Below, piece by piece: positions 17,152 to 25,170 of a DNA stretch of 64,000 nucleotides; position 1 is the first letter of the stretch, and each line of letters starts with the position of its first letter. Origin of the DNA: Terasakiella sp. SH-1 (GTDB lineage: Bacteria > Pseudomonadota > Alphaproteobacteria > Rhodospirillales > Terasakiellaceae). Where the stretch lies: assembly GCF_004564135.1 (NCBI RefSeq), contig NZ_CP038255.1, positions 2,343,501 through 2,407,500 of the forward strand, given 5' to 3'. Below the pieces are notes generated by a model. That model searched no databases, had not been told where the DNA came from, and saw only the letters and a list, made by a program, of their open reading frames with translations. The position numbers and the translations under genes were made by a program.

Positions 17152-17812
17152 TTGTGTAGTTTTAGAACCAACTAATGTGTAGCCTGAAATCCCCTGTCTT
17201 GTAGCATGAAAACCCTCTAAGTGTAGTCATACGCGCTCAAACCTATTGGTACATATAGTTTTTGGCAGGCCGACAATAAAGACAATAGAAACAAAAATAC
17301 AATAACAGGGAGTGGTCTTTTTATAAAACTCAAAAAACTCTCCGTTTGATCTTTCAAGAGCCCGCGAAACTTGCCCTTCTTCAATCAACTTCGCTAATCA
17401 AGCCACTGAAATCCGTCACAGGTTGGGCGCTCAGGGCTTGAGTTGGCAGACAGTGTTTCAAAACTTGTGGGCGTGAAGCCGGAGCAAATGAAAGACCTTC
17501 GGGTTACACCCAGATTGAAGGCAGGGTTTTATTGCTATACATCAGGAGCGATGCATCAGGGCAAGAAAATTTCAATTCCATTGGGCTACCTGAATAATCG
17601 CCCCAAAATGAGTGCCAAACAGTTTGGAAAAATCAGGGCTGAGCAACGCGAAAAATACGCCGCCAAGATTGATGGGTTTTCTCTCATAGAAGGGCCAAGC
17701 CCTGGAAAACGAAAGAAGGCCCAACCATCTTGATTTTGACGTTTGAGGCCACTGACGTTTTCATTTCTGCGCCGTCGTTGGTTTTAAGCTGGTCAAGGTG
17801 TTGGTGAACGGG
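17152..17812 (-). pseudogene. Rearranged remnant of a second virD4 3' end with degenerate iterons
   Basis: Bases 17152-17428 are an inverted, diverged copy of the region just after the virD4-like gene at 13.1-13.4 kb, including three degenerate iterons near 17155-17226. Bases about 17430-17726 are a direct-orientation copy of the gene's last 300 bases, encoding KLVGVKPEQMKDLRVTPRLK onward. Bases 17727-17812 are again inverted and match 12.72-12.80 kb. The simplest reading is one inverted copy on the minus strand whose middle 300 bases have flipped. Perfect 8-bp arms GGTTGGGC (17421-17428) and GCCCAACC (17719-17726) border the flipped part. Confidence 0.85.
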
Positions 17813-18137
17813 CTGTTTGATTTTGAAGCAGGTGGAAATATGATTTTTTCGTTCTGCCTCAGAAAAGCAATGCTTTACCTATGCAGGATCAATGGGTTAC
17901 AAGCACCCTGTTTTACATGACTGCTAGGTTTACAGCAGACTTGACAAGGAATGGCGACTGCCGGGCTCCTTGTTAAGTTGGAAGTTCAGTATCACAGCTT
18001 ATTTAACAGCTGACTGAAACGCTTATGAGAGAAGAAATCTAGCTATCAATCTTTAGTCTGAACACCTGCTTTTTTTACAGCAGTACTTCGAACTGTTTAC
18101 ATGTGACAAATTGAAAACTCGGACAGTTTTGTTCGAA
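17813..18137. other. Non-coding stretch with no recognised feature
   Basis: The 325 bases between the virD4 remnant and the terminator at 18.14 kb show no gene, repeat or RNA structure that I can support. The virD4 similarity stops at about 17812. Confidence 0.5.
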
Positions 18138-18163
18138 AAAAAAGAGCTCACCCTCGGGTGAGC
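18138..18163 (-). terminator. Rho-independent terminator (minus strand)
   Basis: On the minus strand the stem GCTCACCC/GGGTGAGC with a 2-base loop (18146-18163) is followed by CTC and a run of eight T residues. It ends the minus-strand transcript of the interrupted gene that stops at 18199. Confidence 0.85.
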
Positions 18164-18198
18164 AAACGAAGACCAAAACGTTCAGCATGACCGCTTTG

Positions 18199-18519
18199 TT
18201 ACAGTGGACTAAGGTTATAGTCAAGGCGATCTTGAAGCCGGGCCAGGCTGGTACAGTTTTTGACGGTTTCTAAATATTGGTCGTAGGTCAGGAAATTTTC
18301 ATTTTCAATCAAGACTCAGGCTTCATCAGCTAAAGGACGTGCCATGAGACCTAACATGTGCAGCCGACTGAGGCGACGTTCCACCACCGCATCGACGGCT
18401 TCGGGGCTATCGGCGACTTCCCAATCGCCAACATAATGATAATCAGCATCATTGCTTCGAGCGGGATCAGGCAACCCTAAAACTTCGAAAACCCGTGTCT
18501 CATACCCTTGTGAAGACAT
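18199..18519 (-). pseudogene. Hypothetical gene interrupted by an in-frame TGA
   Basis: A strong ribosome binding site (AAGGAGGGG) precedes an ATG at 18519. The reading frame gives 67 residues (MSSQGYETRVFEVLGLP to RPLADEA), then TGA at 18316-18318, then continues open in the same frame for 38 codons (VLIENENFLTYDQYLETVKN to LDYNLSPL) to a TAA at 18199, just before the terminator. The unbroken frame on both sides and the terminator position suggest a recent nonsense change in a gene of about 106 codons. Read-through is an alternative. Family unknown. Confidence 0.6.
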
Positions 18520-18849
18520 GCAAAATGCCCCTCCTTTTCCTCTAAAAATAGCATACACTATAGGGCAACACCGAGGATTAAATTATTCCCTGTAACTACA
18601 GTTACTTACTTCTTGTTTTTAATTAAAAAGCCCCATCAGTTTCCTGTGGTGCTTATATTCTCATCACTCGTTCGCATTGCCTCGCCTTCAGCTCTTCAAT
18701 GCTCACTCCCTCTTGCGAGACGTGCTCCTCGTCAACATGAGAGGGGCGCGGCGCAGCGCGAACGCATTTTTCAGCGAAAATCAACCGGGGGAGGGGGTGA
18801 GCTCCCCTACTTCGAGTTTGATTGATTTTAATATCTGAATTTTGTTACA
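18520..18849. other. Intergenic region before the toxin-antitoxin pair
   Basis: No gene is supported in these 330 bases. A small palindrome GTAACT-AC-AGTTAC lies at 18592-18605. The transcript start of the following parDE pair is presumably near its right end. Confidence 0.4.
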
Positions 18850-19128
18850 ATGACTGCACCAATTGAGATGAAAGAATTTCCAATGCCCATCACGTTGCCA
18901 CAAAAACTGGAAGATCAAATTCAGGAAAAAGTTTCTTCCGGGGCTTATGCCTCTGTCGAAGAAGTTGTAGAGAAAGGACTGGTTTTGCTCCAGGAACAAG
19001 AGGAGTTGCTGGATAGTGTACGGGCAAAAATTCAGGTTGGTGCTGACCAGCTCAAACGGGGTGAAGGCATTGATGGCAAAGAAGTGTTCGCAAAGTTACG
19101 TGATAAATACAACTTTTCTGCACAGTAG
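18850..19128 (+). CDS. parD: ParD-type antitoxin
   Basis: 92 aa. Residues about 13-60 (ITLPQKLEDQIQEKVSSG, then YASVEEVVEKGLVLLQEQEE) follow the ribbon-helix-helix pattern of ParD/CopG antitoxins, and the tail (DSVRAKIQVGADQLKRGEG) is the toxin-wrapping helix. These proteins dimerise, bind the operon promoter and neutralise ParE. The toxin gene starts 3 bases after its stop. The first ATG was taken as the start, but MPITLPQ at residue 13 is a possible alternative. Confidence 0.85.
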   Translation: MTAPIEMKEFPMPITLPQKLEDQIQEKVSSGAYASVEEVVEKGLVLLQEQEELLDSVRAKIQVGADQLKRGEGIDGKEVFAKLRDKYNFSAQ

Positions 19129-19131
19129 CTT

Positions 19132-19431
19132 ATGATGCCTCAGTACACGTTTGCCCCAGAGGCAGAAGCGGATTTGGATGAAATTCTTGAATATGTTTTT
19201 CAGGAAAACCCTACTGCTGTAGAAAATTTGCTAAATTCATTTGATGAAAAACTCAGTTTGTTAGCTCACAATCCAATGATGGGGGTTCAGCGTGATCGCT
19301 TAATGTTGGGATTGCGCGTTTTTAGCGTTGGTAATTTCCTCTTGTGTTATTTCCCTGTTGAAAACGGCGTTGAAGTTGCCCGTATTCTTCACGGCGCACG
19401 AGATGTTCACGCTGCTTTTAAGTCAAACTGA
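19132..19431 (+). CDS. parE: ParE/RelE-superfamily toxin
   Basis: 99 aa, typical length. The N-terminus YTFAPEAEADLDEILEYV and the C-terminal VEVARILHGARDV are characteristic of ParE toxins, which inhibit DNA gyrase in the studied members. It is directly downstream of the antitoxin and surely in the same operon. Such pairs often stabilise plasmids and islands, which fits the surrounding debris. Confidence 0.88.
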   Translation: MMPQYTFAPEAEADLDEILEYVFQENPTAVENLLNSFDEKLSLLAHNPMMGVQRDRLMLGLRVFSVGNFLLCYFPVENGVEVARILHGARDVHAAFKSN

Positions 19432-19481
19432 TAGCTCCCCTAAAAAAAACTTTCTCCCTTTACCTCCTAAAACTTTTCTGT

Positions 19482-19507
19482 CGAGGCGTTTTGTCTCGCC
19501 TTTTTTG
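19482..19507 (+). terminator. Terminator after parDE
   Basis: AGGCG (19484-19488) pairs with CGCCT (19497-19501) and is followed by further T residues, 50 bases after the parE stop. Confidence 0.55.
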
Positions 19508-19807
19508 CATTTCCGGTAGAATAAACAGGCACCCATTGGCTTTTCGACCTGATGGACCATAGGCTTCTCTAAAAAGCCTTACCCAACACCCATTGACATG
19601 GTTACTGTCGAGAGCCTGGAGATGCCAGACACCCGAAAGGCAAAAGTATTGGTCATTGGAACCCCGACTTTCCAATAGGGAAAGTAAAGACACTCCCTCG
19701 TGAATGCAAAAAACCAGCTCCAGAAGTAATTGATCTTATATGCTCTGAGCAAAACCTAGATAAGCGGTATTATGTAGCAAACACACCTAAGGTTTTTCTT
19801 TTTTATT

Positions 19808-20089
19808 TCAATGTGTTATGAGTGAGTTCTTTCTCCGAAGAGTGCCTACGTCAATAAACCATTCGGTTTGCCATCGCTTTATATTCAACCAGCTATAAAA
19901 ACCCAAGGCGGCGTATGTGTAAAAACCGAACATTGAAGCCAGCATTCGGAAGTATGATGGTTTTCTTGCTGAAAACCCCGCTTTCATCATTCTTTCAGGT
20001 TTTGCCAATGGTGAGAGGATAATAACTTGGCACTGGTCACTAATTGCTTGATTCTGAGTTATAGCGGTAAAGAGAGCGTCTAGTTCCAA
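19808..20089 (-). pseudogene. Possible 5'-truncated hypothetical gene next to IS remnant
   Basis: A frame of 93 codons on the minus strand begins 8 bases from the left end of the IS1595-type remnant, as if the insertion had removed its true start. It contains one hydrophobic segment (ASMFGFYTYAALGFYSW). I do not recognise it and see no ribosome binding site. It could be chance. The remainder of 19508-20097 shows nothing else. Confidence 0.25.
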
Positions 20090-20097
20090 TTTTATTT

Positions 20098-20524
20098 GGG
20101 GCTGAAGTAGCTAAGGACTGAAAGAGGTTCTATAATGGCTACGATGTACATCCGAAAAAGTCGTCTGACTTTACGTCAGCAAAGCAAGTTGATTGAGCAT
20201 TTTGTCGCAGGCAGCACGGCTCGTGCGACTGCTGAAATTGTAGGTATCCAAGCGAACACATCGATCCGCTTCTTCATGCGGCTTCGCCAATTGATTGCCA
20301 GCAAGTTGCCGAGCTATCGTTTGCAAGGCGAGATTGAAGCTGATGAAAGTTATTTTGGCGGTGTCCGTAAAGGAAAACGAGGTCGTGGTGCTGGCGGCAA
20401 AGTGGCTGTGTTTGGCCTTTTAAAGCGGAGTGGCAAGGTCTATACGGCAATCATTCCCAATGCAAAGACAGAGACGCTGTTACCGATTATTCAGGAGAAG
20501 GTCGAGCCTGACAGTATCGTCTAA
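20098..20524 (+). mobile_element. IS1595-family element, left remnant with truncated transposase
   Basis: The left end GGGGCTGAAGTAGCTAAG (from 20098) leads to an ATG at 20135. The product begins MATMYIRKSRLTLRQQSKL and contains EIEADESYFGGVRKGKRG, the first catalytic Asp region of IS1595-type transposases, and KVAVFGLLKRSGKVY. Coding stops making sense at about 20521, where the sequence passes into the HigA fragment, so only about 129 of the expected residues remain. An inverted partner end lies at 21267. Confidence 0.8.
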
Positions 20525-20755
20525 AGGCTCAATCGGGTAGTTTTCTTCCTCGTATGCGACAATTAGATTTACAAGAGCATTTAACTTGCGCCCTTCTGGT
20601 GTATCCTTTTGTGCTCCCCATACTTTTTTAAGTTCGGCAAGAGCGTGTATATATTCATCCGCAGACGAGATTGACAGATCATCAAAAACTTGATCGTTTT
20701 CACCATTCCACTCAATGAAAGTGGGAAATGGGTCGTCTTCATTTTCCATAACCAT
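20522..20755 (-). pseudogene. Truncated HigA-like antitoxin, N-terminal part
   Basis: From the ATG at 20755, MVMENEDDPF leads into ADEYIHALAELKKVWGAQ and LVNLIVAYEEENYPIEPLD, closely matching the N-terminal region of HigA antitoxins. The expected C-terminal helix-turn-helix is missing: at about 20521 the frame runs into the antisense of the IS transposase. The upstream gene overlaps it by 17 bases. It is probably non-functional. Confidence 0.65.
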
Positions 20756-21017
20756 ACTTTTTTAGCTTTCGTAGTTTGCGTAAAAGACGCAAGCGCCATT
20801 CTGGATCGGTCAAGTTATCGGAGAGAAAAGGTGTGCTACAGCGCCATCTCTCCATTTCCTCTGTTGGTCGTGTGATGATCCTAGCAATTTCATCATCACT
20901 GAGCGAAAGAATGCTTTTCCAAGCAGCAACGTATAGAGGTTGCGGTTCAATAGAATTTTCCCATTCACTTACTTTTTGCCGAGCACGCTCCAGTACATCA
21001 GACCCCTGCCTAATTTG
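20739..21017 (-). pseudogene. 5'-truncated gene upstream of the HigA fragment
   Basis: The minus strand reads QIRQGSDVLERARQKV through WRLRLLRKLRKLKKYGYGK to a TGA at 20739, with no start codon before the in-frame stop at 21018-21020. It looks like the C-terminal part of a real gene cut by the right IS remnant. It overlaps the next ATG. The family is not recognised; it does not look like the RelE-type HigB toxin. Confidence 0.5.
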
Positions 21018-21267
21018 TCATTCGATACGAAAACCAATCTGATGTATCTGATATCGTCTCAAAAATGGTTGAGCCGGGAACGGTTCTCTATGCAGATGAA
21101 AACACCGCCTATGATGCACGCCAACAATCTCAGCAGTCGCTCGGGCAGTGCTGCCGGCGACAAAATGCTCAATAAGCTTGCTTTGCTGACGTGATGTCAG
21201 GCGACTTTTTCGAGTGTACATCGTAGCCATTATAGAACCTCTTTCAGTTCTTAGCTACTTCAGCCCC
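21018..21267 (-). mobile_element. IS1595-family element, right inverted remnant
   Basis: Reading leftwards from 21267, the same end sequence (GGGGCTGAAGTAGCTAAG) and start (MATMYTRKSRLTSRQQSKL) recur in inverted orientation. The frame breaks after about 37 codons. Bases about 21027-21119 on the plus strand then encode a middle transposase piece (DVSDIVSKMVEPGTVLYADEN). Two broken copies in opposite orientation thus enclose the HigA fragment. No matching target duplication is visible at the outer ends. Confidence 0.75.
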
Positions 21268-21367
21268 TTAAAAATTTAGTTAGTTGATTGTTTTCACATC
21301 ATTTTTAAATCGCTGTGCTGAAAACGTTTGACCATGTGAATCCAGCGGATATTAATTGATACGGCGT

Positions 21368-21829
21368 TTAGGCCGCATCTTGGGCTTCCAGTGTTTTCGC
21401 ATGTGAAGTTGAAATTTCAATTTTTCGCGGTTTCAGGCTTTGGGGTAATTCACGCACCAAATCCACATTCAACAAGCCATTTTCAAGACTGGCCCCAACG
21501 ACCTTAACATGATCTGCCAGTTCAAAGCGGCGTTCAAAGGCACGTCGGGCAATCCCACGATGGAGATATTCTTTCAGTTCCCCTTCCTGCTTCTGGGCGG
21601 ATGCCTCAATCAACAAGCTGTTCTCATTGGCTGTAATTTCAATATCTTCTTCACGAAAGCCTGCAACAGCCAATGAAATACGATAGGAATCTTCACCAGA
21701 GACTTCAATATCATAAGGCGGATAGGCATTCGCTGCATTATCCAGACGCGATGCTGTTTCCAGTGCACGCTGCATACGGTCAAAACCAACAGAAGAACGC
21801 AATAAGGGGGATAAATCAAAAGTACGCAT
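21368..21829 (-). CDS. Hsp20 small heat-shock chaperone (IbpA type)
   Basis: 153 aa from the ATG at 21829, chosen because GGAG lies 9 bases upstream and homologues start MRTFD. The alpha-crystallin domain is visible: YDIEVSGEDSYRISLAVAGF, IEITANENSLLIEA and GIARRAFERRFELADHV, then the strand ASLENGLLNVDLVRELP and the C-terminal IEI anchor motif. It binds unfolding proteins and holds them for refolding. The start codon may be hidden in a short stem (21827-21855), suggesting thermosensor control. Confidence 0.92.
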   Translation of the reverse strand: MRTFDLSPLLRSSVGFDRMQRALETASRLDNAANAYPPYDIEVSGEDSYRISLAVAGFREEDIEITANENSLLIEASAQKQEGELKEYLHRGIARRAFERRFELADHVKVVGASLENGLLNVDLVRELPQSLKPRKIEISTSHAKTLEAQDAA

Positions 21830-22010
21830 GTCCATATTCTCCATTGAGCAACATGGTTAAAATAAAAACCTTCTCTTCATGAGCAAGGCCGGTTCATTGC
21901 GTAAGTCAATAAGGGTTGTAAGACCCGCTTGGCGGCATCCATTTCTCATTGCTTACAAATGAGAATTAGGCAGGTCCATATTTCAGCGCAAGGGGGCCTT
22001 TTGATCTTTT

Positions 22011-23267
22011 TTAATAACCGTCGCTAAACAGTTCCAGATGCCAGTTCATTTCATCTTCTGTCAGGGAAAACTCCCCATCCGGTGTGGCCTTTCGAATATT
22101 CTTAATCGGTATTTTAGCCAATTTAAATTGCAAGCTTTCCGCCAGTGTTGCCTCCAGTCCGGCTTTCCACACCAATGACATGATCCCCTTTGCACTTTGG
22201 GCGGTGACAATTTTTTTCACGGAATGGCGGCTGACTTCTGCCATAACGGCTAAGGCCGAAGACACATAATCCCACTGCCCTTCATCCATCCAGTCCATGA
22301 CTTTATCTTCATTTAATTGACCAGATACGTGAAGCTTCATCACTTCATCAAAGGGATCAACTTTTTGTTCCTCAGCCTCTAAACCCAGCTGTTCCTCATC
22401 ATCAATACGTTTTTTGACTTCCCCTTTGATCATGTCAATCACGTCTTCGGGTAAATCTTTACGTTTTTCCAATACAGCCAACAGGTTATCAGCCAAATAA
22501 TAGGCCATCCGCTTTGCCGCATTGGCACTTAATTGCGGACGATGGACCAAAGGAGCATGCCAGGCAGCCACATCCTTTGCCCGATCAGCCAACAGGTCCA
22601 GCGCATCTTCACGGATTTGGGCACTGTCATTACCCAGCAGGTCCCCGATGGCCGTTACCTCATTTGTTGCAATCACCGCATCAGAGATCGCTTCGGATAC
22701 AAAATTACGCTTGGAAATCGCACTTAACGCCCCATCGGCATAGGAAGACGAAATAATTTCCAGAAGGTCTTCATCACTTAAAACCGGGGAAAACTGCAAA
22801 ACCGGACCGGCCACAACCAGTTCAATATCTTTTGCCAGTTGCTTGATCAGTCCCTTTGGTGCATCAGCAACATCTTTTAAAGTTTCCGAGAGAATCTGGC
22901 GGACCAATGTGGCCTGATCACGTGAAAGCACCATCAGGGCATCATAGGTTAAAGACTTAATCTTATCACGTTCAGCATCGGAAATATCCGGTGCCAGCTT
23001 GGCAATCTTTTCCGTCAGGCCAACACGAACCTTTTCTTCACAATCGCGTGCCAACAACAAATCAGCCTGACGCGGAGTCGTCGGGTTCACAGCGATACAA
23101 CGACGAACCTCAATTTCCTTATCTTCCGCCAAAAAATAAAGAATTTCCGGGCGCAGGTCCCGGCGTTCAGCCAATTGACAGCGCACACGTACATCCGGAT
23201 GGGCAGCTAACTGCTGCATTTCCTCATAAGATAGGTTTTCCTTATGGACGAGCTTACGATCAATCAC
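22011..23267 (-). CDS. DUF2336-family protein
   Basis: 418 aa, all helical with HEAT-like repeats. The N-terminal region (LAAHPDVRVRCQLAERRDL, then DKEIEVRRCIAVNP) and the central AADLLARDC-type repeats are typical of DUF2336 proteins, which are frequent in Rhodospirillales and related alphaproteobacteria. The C-terminal domain (about 315-418) has YVSSALAVMAEVSRHSVKK. Function is unknown; a cytoplasmic scaffold or regulatory role is commonly supposed. It is separated from rpmE by a terminator. Confidence 0.8.
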   Translation of the reverse strand: MIDRKLVHKENLSYEEMQQLAAHPDVRVRCQLAERRDLRPEILYFLAEDKEIEVRRCIAVNPTTPRQADLLLARDCEEKVRVGLTEKIAKLAPDISDAERDKIKSLTYDALMVLSRDQATLVRQILSETLKDVADAPKGLIKQLAKDIELVVAGPVLQFSPVLSDEDLLEIISSSYADGALSAISKRNFVSEAISDAVIATNEVTAIGDLLGNDSAQIREDALDLLADRAKDVAAWHAPLVHRPQLSANAAKRMAYYLADNLLAVLEKRKDLPEDVIDMIKGEVKKRIDDEEQLGLEAEEQKVDPFDEVMKLHVSGQLNEDKVMDWMDEGQWDYVSSALAVMAEVSRHSVKKIVTAQSAKGIMSLVWKAGLEATLAESLQFKLAKIPIKNIRKATPDGEFSLTEDEMNWHLELFSDGY

Positions 23268-23350
23268 GGTTATTTCTCGGTTTGTTATCTCTATTTAAGC
23301 ACCTTACCTTATGATTTTGCGCAAGTTTCTCCCAATCTTCAACAAAAAAC

Positions 23351-23385
23351 AAAAAGCGATGGACCAATTGATCCATCGCTTTTTT
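23351..23385 (-). terminator. Terminator after rpmE
   Basis: AAAAAGCGATGGA pairs with TCCATCGCTTTTT around a short loop. On the minus strand the stem is followed by a T-rich run. It lies 74 bases after the rpmE stop. Confidence 0.85.
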
Positions 23386-23458
23386 AATTTTGCGTACACT
23401 GACGACAGTGTCGCGGCGTTCCCGACAAAAGAGGGTCGCAGGATAAGTTGCGCGCGCC

Positions 23459-23680
23459 TTATTTGATGCCGAAGCCAGAGAAACGCTTGTTGAATTTCGC
23501 CAGCTGGCCCCCGGAGTCGAGCAGACGGTGTACACCAGTCCAGGCCGGGTGAGATTTCGGGTCGATGTCCAGTTTCATAACGTCACCTTCTTTGCCCCAA
23601 GTAGAGCGAGTTTCGAAAGTAGAACCGTCAGTCATTTGAACTGTAATTGTGTGGTAATCAGGATGAATATCTTTTTGCAT
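23459..23680 (-). CDS. rpmE: 50S ribosomal protein L31
   Basis: The start at 23680 gives [20 protein letters not shown], the standard L31 N-terminus. An upstream ATG at 23704 in the same frame has a poorer ribosome binding site. The protein has 73 residues and contains the L31 core [12 protein letters not shown] and [14 protein letters not shown]. It lacks the CxxC zinc pair, so it belongs to the zinc-free class. It is monocistronic, with a strong terminator downstream. Confidence 0.93.
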   Translation of the reverse strand: MQKDIHPDYHTITVQMTDGSTFETRSTWGKEGDVMKLDIDPKSHPAWTGVHRLLDSGGQLAKFNKRFSGFGIK

Positions 23681-23862
23681 TTTTCGTCTCAATTTTGTTG
23701 CCATGCCAAGCAGGGCAAGGTTGTCGGGAAAACGAGGCGCCTATATAACCACAATGTTAAAACTGTGCAAGGCATTCTTTGCATTTTTATGCAAATCAGC
23801 TTGTGACAGACAGGCATGGTTGCTATATCGTGCCTAAATCGTAAGCTTTATGGGGATTTACC

Positions 23863-24171
23863 ATGTCACTGGACGAAAGCCAATACCATAAACTGGCAGA
23901 TGAACTGCTGGAAATGCTCTTTGACGGGCTGGATGAAGCCATTGGCGATGAAGCCGATGTCGACCTGCAAGACGGGATTCTCAATATCGAATTTGATGCC
24001 GGTGGTGTCTATATCATCAACAAAAACGCTCCCAATAAAGAAATCTGGCTGGCGTCCCCTAAAAGCGGGGCAAGCCATTATGCCTATAAAGAAGGCGCAT
24101 GGATGGGCACACGTGCCGACGTCAACCTGCTTGAATTGCTTAATGACGAGCTGAAAGTCTCTTTATCATGA
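23863..24171 (+). CDS. cyaY: Iron donor protein CyaY (bacterial frataxin)
   Basis: 102 aa, standard length. The acidic N-terminal helix (LADELLEMLFDGLDEA), the strand DGILNIEFDAGGVYIIN, the motif QIWLAS-like KEIWLASPKSG and the C-terminal helix ELLNDELKV are all frataxin features. It binds iron and modulates Fe-S cluster assembly. The asparaginase gene overlaps its stop by 4 bases. Confidence 0.93.
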   Translation: MSLDESQYHKLADELLEMLFDGLDEAIGDEADVDLQDGILNIEFDAGGVYIINKNAPNKEIWLASPKSGASHYAYKEGAWMGTRADVNLLELLNDELKVSLS

Positions 24172-25169
24172 ACCCGGTTCTGGTCGAAGTCACCCGTGGT
24201 GATACGGTTGAAAGCCGCCATAGCGGCGCATTTTGTGTCTCAAACGGTGCAGGTGATATCCTGCTGTCCCAAGGTGACATTGACCAGCCTGTTTTCCCTC
24301 GCTCCAGCATCAAGGCCATTCAGGCCCTTGCCATGATGGAAAGCGGGGCTGCTGACGCCTTTGGCTTTAGCGATGAAGAACTTGCCCTCGCCTGTGCCTC
24401 CCACGGTGGTGAGGTTGCCCATACCGGGGTGGCACAGTCCATGCTCAACAAAATGGGGCTTACAAAAGAGCTTTTGCAATGCGGGTCACACTGGCCGATG
24501 AATGAAGAGGCTGGGCGGGCCTTGGCGATGGAAGGGGAAACACCCAATCCCTTGCACAATAACTGTTCGGGCAAACATTCCGGCTTTCTGGCCTACCTGA
24601 AACATATGAAAGTCACCCCCAGGGGTTACACGCAGATAGACCACCCTTTGCAACAAGCTATCAAGAAAGCTCTGGAAGAGGTTTGTGAAACGGACCTGAG
24701 CAATGCCCCTGTCGGCATTGATGGTTGTGATATCCCCACATGGGCCATCCCCCTTAAAAACCTTGCTCTTGGTTTTGCAAAATATAGTGATCCGGTAACA
24801 TATTTCACGCCAGAACGTGCCAAAGCCGTCACACGTCTCAATAAAGCCATCTTCACCTACCCTTATATGGTCGCAGGTAAAGACCGTTATGACACCAGCC
24901 TTATGGAAGCCTTCCCCAGTCAGGTTTTTGCCAAAGTCGGAGCAGAAGGTGTCTTTACAGCTTTTATCCCCAAACGTGATATCGGGATTGCCGTCAAATG
25001 TGATGACGGGGCCTTTCGTGGGGCAGAACATATCCTGACAGCTGTGTTGGAAGACCTGAAAATTTTCAGTAAAGATGACTTTGACAAAGCTGGTATCGCC
25101 CATCTTTATGCAACACCGCTGCTCAACCGCAATGGTAAGGTCGTTGGCGAAGTCCGCCGCGCTTTTTAA
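24168..25169 (+). CDS. L-asparaginase II family protein
   Basis: 333 aa. PVLVEVTRGDTVESRHSGA at the start, FPRSSIKAIQALA, CASHGGEVAHTGV and HNNCSGKHSGFLAYLKH are the hallmark motifs of the rhizobial-type asparaginase II family, which hydrolyses L-asparagine to aspartate and ammonia. It is coupled to cyaY by a 4-base overlap (ATGA) and converges on the MFS gene with one base between the stops. Confidence 0.9.
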   Translation: MNPVLVEVTRGDTVESRHSGAFCVSNGAGDILLSQGDIDQPVFPRSSIKAIQALAMMESGAADAFGFSDEELALACASHGGEVAHTGVAQSMLNKMGLTKELLQCGSHWPMNEEAGRALAMEGETPNPLHNNCSGKHSGFLAYLKHMKVTPRGYTQIDHPLQQAIKKALEEVCETDLSNAPVGIDGCDIPTWAIPLKNLALGFAKYSDPVTYFTPERAKAVTRLNKAIFTYPYMVAGKDRYDTSLMEAFPSQVFAKVGAEGVFTAFIPKRDIGIAVKCDDGAFRGAEHILTAVLEDLKIFSKDDFDKAGIAHLYATPLLNRNGKVVGEVRRAF

Positions 25170-25170
25170 T

